This document shows positions 60,630-64,000 of a stretch of DNA of 64,000 nucleotides, piece after piece (the first letter of the stretch is position 1; each line of letters starts with the position of its first letter). Made by a program: the position numbers and the translations under genes. The stretch is taken from assembly GCA_036378735.1 (NCBI GenBank), contig DASUVX010000144.1, positions 62,001 to 126,000 of the forward strand, given 5' to 3'. Under the pieces are notes generated by a model. It saw nothing but the letters and a program-made list of their open reading frames with translations, was not told where the DNA came from and made no database searches. The stretch is from GCA-003244245 sp036378735 (GTDB lineage: Bacteria; Actinomycetota; Actinomycetes; Mycobacteriales; Pseudonocardiaceae).

Positions 60630-62261
60630 TTATTTGGTCTGGCTGCTGCTCACCGTGGAGCTGCCTATTTTCCATAAATCCCCGTCAGCGACGAGGCCGT
60701 AGCTAGTTCGCTCCTCTACTACCCTGCCGTCTTTGAAGAAATAGTCAATTGTCGCATCCACCACATGGCCTTGTTTCGCGACGACCTCAAAGACCGTGAC
60801 CCGCTGCACAGGGTTCCAGAAGTCCTGATACCCGGTGAAGCCCCCAGCGTGGCTCTGCTGGTAGTCCGCGGTAAGCCGGTCCCAGGCCGCCGGCAAATCT
60901 GCCGGCACCAACGCGTAATAGTCCGTAATCGCCCTCGCCAGCTGCTCCGGCGTGTCCTGCGGACTACCCGGCACGGCGGTGGGCGTTACCGGCGTCGCGC
61001 TGCTCAATCCTGGTGGGGCGGGAAGGGCTTGCGGGCTCTGCGAAGGGCCCTCCGAGGTGCTCGTGGGGGCTACCTGTGTAGTGCTGCTTGGTTGTGGTGG
61101 AGCGGGAAGGGCTTGCGGGCTCTGCGAAGGGCCGCCCGACGTGGGGGCGTTGGCGCCGGTGGAGTTGCCATGACTGATCAACACGGCTACCAGGACTCCG
61201 GCAGCCAGCAGCACGACCGTCATGACACCGGTGAAAAGTTTCCGTCGCCCTGGCCACCCGGGGTGATTGCCCTCCGCCGGCGCTCGGCCTGCTGTGGCGT
61301 CTATCCCGGTAGGCCTCACCGGGGTGATCGTTTCCTCCGGCGGAGGCGCCTGGATGAGTGTCTGCTGCGCTCTTGGAACCGGTTCGAAGGATCGGTCATG
61401 CGGGGGTGGCGGCGATGCGGGGGAGGACAGCTTTGCCTGGCGCCCCGCAAGGCTGTCGGCCAGTGCATCGCGGGCCTGTTGCATGGTGGGACGTCGTTCG
61501 GGATCGCGCTGCAACAGTCGCAACAGCACAGGGGTGAGCGGACCGGACCGTCTGGGCGGAATGATCTCGCCCGAGGCCACCTGGTGCAGCAGGGCAATCG
61601 CGTTGGTGTTGACTCCGAACGGCGGCATGCCCTCCAGCGCGGTGTAAAGCGTGGCGCCCAAGGAGAACACGTCCGAGGAGTAGCTGGCACTTTGGCCCTG
61701 GGCGACCTCCGGAGCCAGGTAGGCCGGCGTCCCCGCCAGCATCCCCGTCGCGGTCACCGTGACATCACCCACGGCATGGGACACACCAAAGTCGGTGATC
61801 TTGACCGTGCCGTCGTCCGCGAGCAGCACGTTGCCCGGCTTGATGTCCCGGTGCACGATGCCTACCTTGTGCGCAGCGGCGAGCGCGGCGGCGATCTGGC
61901 TTCCGATGCTGGCAACTTCATCGGGCCGCAGCACACCTTGTGCGGACAGCACCGTTGCCAGGCTGCTGGATCGCAGGTACTCCATCACCAGGCACGGTTG
62001 GCCCTCGTGCTCGACCACGTCGTAGACCGCGATCGCGTTCGGGTGCTGCAACCGGGCGGTGATACGCCCCTCCCGCATCGCCCGACGGCCGGCCTCCTCG
62101 GCGTCAACCTCGCTCAGCCTCAAGGGCAACAACAACTGCTTGAACGCGACAGTGCGGTGCAGGCGCTCGTCTTGCGCCTGCCACACCACCCCCATCGCCC
62201 CGCTGCCCAACCGAGAGACCAGGCGGTAGCGCCCAGCGATCAGCTCGCCCTCATCGCTCAC
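60630..62261 (-). CDS. Transmembrane Ser/Thr protein kinase with NTF2-like outer domain, tandem Pro-rich repeat
   Basis: 543-residue kinase: GSGAMGVVWQA, RTVAFKQLLL (catalytic Lys), HRDIKPGN, KITDFGVSHA, GTPAYLAPEVA. Linker, one transmembrane helix (FTGVMTVVLLAAGVLVAVLI), then a Pro/Ser/Thr-rich stretch with a 28-residue tandem repeat (GPSQSPQALPAPP twice, with 29 identical bases at 61021-61049 and 61105-61133) and an extracellular C-domain (ITDYYALVPADLPAAWDRL) that is NTF2-like. GTG 62259-62261 is favoured because GGAGG stands six bases upstream; GTG 62267 is the alternative. Paralogue of the kinase at 9778-11355. Confidence 0.93.
   Translation of the reverse strand: MSDEGELIAGRYRLVSRLGSGAMGVVWQAQDERLHRTVAFKQLLLPLRLSEVDAEEAGRRAMREGRITARLQHPNAIAVYDVVEHEGQPCLVMEYLRSSSLATVLSAQGVLRPDEVASIGSQIAAALAAAHKVGIVHRDIKPGNVLLADDGTVKITDFGVSHAVGDVTVTATGMLAGTPAYLAPEVAQGQSASYSSDVFSLGATLYTALEGMPPFGVNTNAIALLHQVASGEIIPPRRSGPLTPVLLRLLQRDPERRPTMQQARDALADSLAGRQAKLSSPASPPPPHDRSFEPVPRAQQTLIQAPPPEETITPVRPTGIDATAGRAPAEGNHPGWPGRRKLFTGVMTVVLLAAGVLVAVLISHGNSTGANAPTSGGPSQSPQALPAPPQPSSTTQVAPTSTSEGPSQSPQALPAPPGLSSATPVTPTAVPGSPQDTPEQLARAITDYYALVPADLPAAWDRLTADYQQSHAGGFTGYQDFWNPVQRVTVFEVVAKQGHVVDATIDYFFKDGRVVEERTSYGLVADGDLWKIGSSTVSSSQTK
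61021..61133 (-). repeat. Tandem 84-base repeat in kinase linker
   Basis: Two copies of a 29-base identical block (61021-61049 and 61105-61133), offset 84 bases, encode GPSQSPQALPAPP twice on the minus strand. In frame, so it varies the length of the extracellular linker without breaking the kinase. Confidence 0.85.
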
Positions 62262-62464
62262 TGCCACCCTCCGGGAAACCGATGCGTGCGTACACGCGTA
62301 GTGCAGTGACCATCTCAGCCGACGTCATCCCCGGCGCTGACGCCGTCGCCTCACTGCACCCTACGACGCCCAGAAAAACGGGGCAGATGCTGGAGTCTCC
62401 TTGGCCGACCCATCCTTACTGCTTCCCCAGCTCCAGCTCAGGGCGACCGGTTACGTTGGACAGC

Positions 62465-63376
62465 GTGAACGTACGGTGTGCCGTGGCGCCAGGTCCGCCC
62501 GCGCCGATCGTCGCCGACGCCATCCGCGCGGGGGGCGGCGTGGTCGTGGACGTCGCCGATGCCGAAGCACTGGTGTGGATCGATTCCCTCGACGTCTCCG
62601 GGCTGAGCGCATTGTTGACGGTGGCGCACAACATACGGTGGGTGCAGTTGCCGTTCGCGGGTATAGACCGCTTCCGTCCGATCATCGACGACCAACTGGT
62701 CTGGACGAGCACCAAGGGGGCATACGCCCAACCCGTTGCCGAGCATGCCTTGGCCCTGGGACTCGCCGGGCTGCGTCAGCTGCCGGCCCGGGCCCGTGCA
62801 CGGGAGTGGGGCGCGCCGTCAGGACGCCAGTTGGCGGGTGGGCGAGTCACCATCGTGGGCGGCGGGGGGATCACCAGAGCCCTGCTCGCGCTGCTGGCGC
62901 CGTTCGCGGTGGACGTCACCGTGGTACGCCGCCATCATGAACCTCTCAACGGCGCGGCGCGGGTGGTAGGCACCGACCGGCTGCATGATGCCTTGCCGGG
63001 CGCCGACCTCGTCGTGCTCGCCCTTGCCCTCACGCCCGAGACGGTCGGCATCATCGGCGCCCCAGAGCTCGAGCAGATGAACAGTCATGGGTGGCTGGTG
63101 AATGTGGCCCGCGGCGCCCACGTCGTCACCGACGACCTCGTCGCTGCCCTGCAGGCGCAGTCGATCGGTGGAGCAGCCCTCGACGTCACCGAACCCGAGC
63201 CCCTGCCGACCGGCCACCCGCTGTGGAACCTCGACAACTGCCTGATCACCCCGCACACTGCCAACACGTGGGAGATGGCCGAGCCCCTGTTCGCCGACCG
63301 AATCCGGTGCAATGTGGAACGGTTCGCAGCCAGACAGCCACTGCTCGGGCTGGTCAACCCTGCCCTCGGGTACTGA
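62465..63376 (+). CDS. D-isomer-specific 2-hydroxyacid dehydrogenase family protein
   Basis: 303-residue NAD-dependent dehydrogenase. The Rossmann motif is VTIVGGGGITRALLALL (reading G-x-G-x2 variant), followed by WLVNVARGAHVVTDDLV (catalytic Arg), ALDVTEPEPLPTGHPLW (Glu) and LITPHTANTWEM (His), the complete catalytic triad. Substrate unknown (glyoxylate, hydroxypyruvate or other). GTG 62465; the frame is open upstream but overlaps the kinase promoter. Convergent with glnE (30-base gap). Confidence 0.93.
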   Translation: MNVRCAVAPGPPAPIVADAIRAGGGVVVDVADAEALVWIDSLDVSGLSALLTVAHNIRWVQLPFAGIDRFRPIIDDQLVWTSTKGAYAQPVAEHALALGLAGLRQLPARARAREWGAPSGRQLAGGRVTIVGGGGITRALLALLAPFAVDVTVVRRHHEPLNGAARVVGTDRLHDALPGADLVVLALALTPETVGIIGAPELEQMNSHGWLVNVARGAHVVTDDLVAALQAQSIGGAALDVTEPEPLPTGHPLWNLDNCLITPHTANTWEMAEPLFADRIRCNVERFAARQPLLGLVNPALGY

Positions 63377-63405
63377 CTGACGATGTCGGCAAGTCAGGCA
63401 GCCAG

Positions 63406-64000
63406 TCAGGCGCCGAAAGAGCGTTCCACCACAGCGCGGGCTCGCCGGGTGATGCGGCGGTACTCGTCGAGCACCTCACCGGGGTCATCGTCCGCCGAGC
63501 GCCCCAGAGCCCTGGCCACCGCCGCCAGTTCCCGCCCGGAACTGGGCAGCTGATCGACCTGCTTGCCGCGCACCAGGGTGAGCACATTGCGGGTCTTGGT
63601 GGCGAGCTGCCACGCCGCCAGCAGGATCTCCGCGTCGGCTTGAGCGAGCAGTCCGGCTTCGGCGGCGGCGCGCAAGGCGGCCGTGGTAGAGGGCGTGCGC
63701 AACGCTGGGGCCTCGTGCGCATGCTGTAACTGCAGCAGCTGGATCGTCCACTCCACGTCCGCCAGCCCACCGCGGCCCAGCTTGGTGTGCGTGGTCGGGT
63801 CAGCGCCACGGGGTAGTCGCTCGGCATCGACCCGGGCCTTCAGCCGGCGGATCTCGGTGGCCTGGCGGGCGGTCAGCCCGCCCTGGGGGTAGCGCACCGG
63901 GTCGATCATCGCGACGAACCGCTCCCCCAGGTCCATGTCGCCGGCCAGTGGCAGCGCTCGCAGTAACGCCTGTGCCTCCCAGATCTGGGCCCACTGGGTG
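63406..64000 (-). CDS. glnE: Glutamine synthetase adenylyltransferase, C-terminal part, cut by window edge
   Basis: About 198 codons of the C-terminus are visible. GDMDLGERFVAMIDPVRYP and TKLGRGGLADVEWTIQLLQLQHA carry the conserved GRGGL-DVEW motif of GlnE; the rest is helical and ends VVERSFGA. The enzyme adds and removes AMP at the GS adenylylation Tyr. The N-terminal catalytic domains lie beyond position 64000. Located three kilobases from glnA, as in mycobacteria (Rv2220/Rv2221c). Confidence 0.94.
   Translation of the reverse strand, partial: TQWAQIWEAQALLRALPLAGDMDLGERFVAMIDPVRYPQGGLTARQATEIRRLKARVDAERLPRGADPTTHTKLGRGGLADVEWTIQLLQLQHAHEAPALRTPSTTAALRAAAEAGLLAQADAEILLAAWQLATKTRNVLTLVRGKQVDQLPSSGRELAAVARALGRSADDDPGEVLDEYRRITRRARAVVERSFGA

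Noticed and set aside
61021..61133. Transposon or insertion in the kinase gene
   Set aside because: It is an in-frame tandem duplication within a linker, with no terminal repeats or transposase.

Overview
The window is high-G+C actinobacterial chromosome, most likely from the order Pseudonocardiales. The evidence is the gene order, which follows the Mycobacterium tuberculosis blocks Rv1822-Rv1832 and Rv2175c-Rv2221c almost gene for gene. Also consistent are a UDP-galactopyranose mutase and a PimB'-type mannosyltransferase (arabinogalactan and phosphatidylinositol-mannoside envelope), mycothiol-type enzymes, a GlnR box and a pyrophosphate-type phosphofructokinase. I see no prophage, insertion sequence, CRISPR array, rRNA or tRNA. 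Both edge genes (gcvP at the left, glnE at the right) run off the window.

Layout. 1-8.2 kb, all on minus: gcvP behind a tandem glycine riboswitch, a ResR-like MerR regulator, a bifunctional nuclease, a second MerR regulator, garA, gcvH, a CDP-alcohol phosphatidyltransferase and glf. 8.2-15.6 kb: a maleylpyruvate-isomerase-family protein, a methyltransferase, a Ser/Thr kinase without a normal start codon, a DUF3516 helicase, a redoxin, a nitroreductase and a small antitoxin-like protein. 15.7-31.6 kb: the Rv2175c-like DNA-binding protein and pknL (with PASTA repeats), aroG, the phosphofructokinase, an exoribonuclease, an acyltransferase, fadD15, pimB, two NlpC/P60 peptidoglycan hydrolases with different RNA leaders, and trpD. 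32-38.5 kb: the bc1-aa3 genes ctaE-qcrCAB and, on the opposite strand, ctaC-ctaF, with a broken SnoaL-like gene between them. 38.7-44.5 kb: asnB, a HesB/IscA protein, a DUF3043 protein and cobU-cobT-cobS. 44.6-57.3 kb: ilvE, galTK, gcvT, pepA, lpd-dlaT, a TIGR01777 protein, lipB and lipA. 57.3-64 kb: a DUF4191 protein, an RDD protein, glnA under tandem GlnR boxes, a structured non-coding region, a second kinase, a hydroxyacid dehydrogenase and glnE.

Functional theme. The window is rich in lipoyl-dependent metabolism: GcvP/GcvH/GcvT, Lpd, the shared E2 DlaT, and LipB/LipA that attach and build the cofactor. It also holds the nitrogen/2-oxoglutarate control nodes GarA, GlnA and GlnE. A second theme is the envelope: Glf, PimB', acyltransferase, NlpC/P60 enzymes, AsnB (LtsA type) and PASTA kinase.

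The protein genes are mostly ordinary core genes. The unusual material is non-coding: a compact four-hairpin leader before one NlpC/P60 gene, next to a paralogue with a classical c-di-AMP riboswitch; a family of nested palindromes at convergent gene ends; a pseudoknot-topology element after glnA; and several gene remnants.
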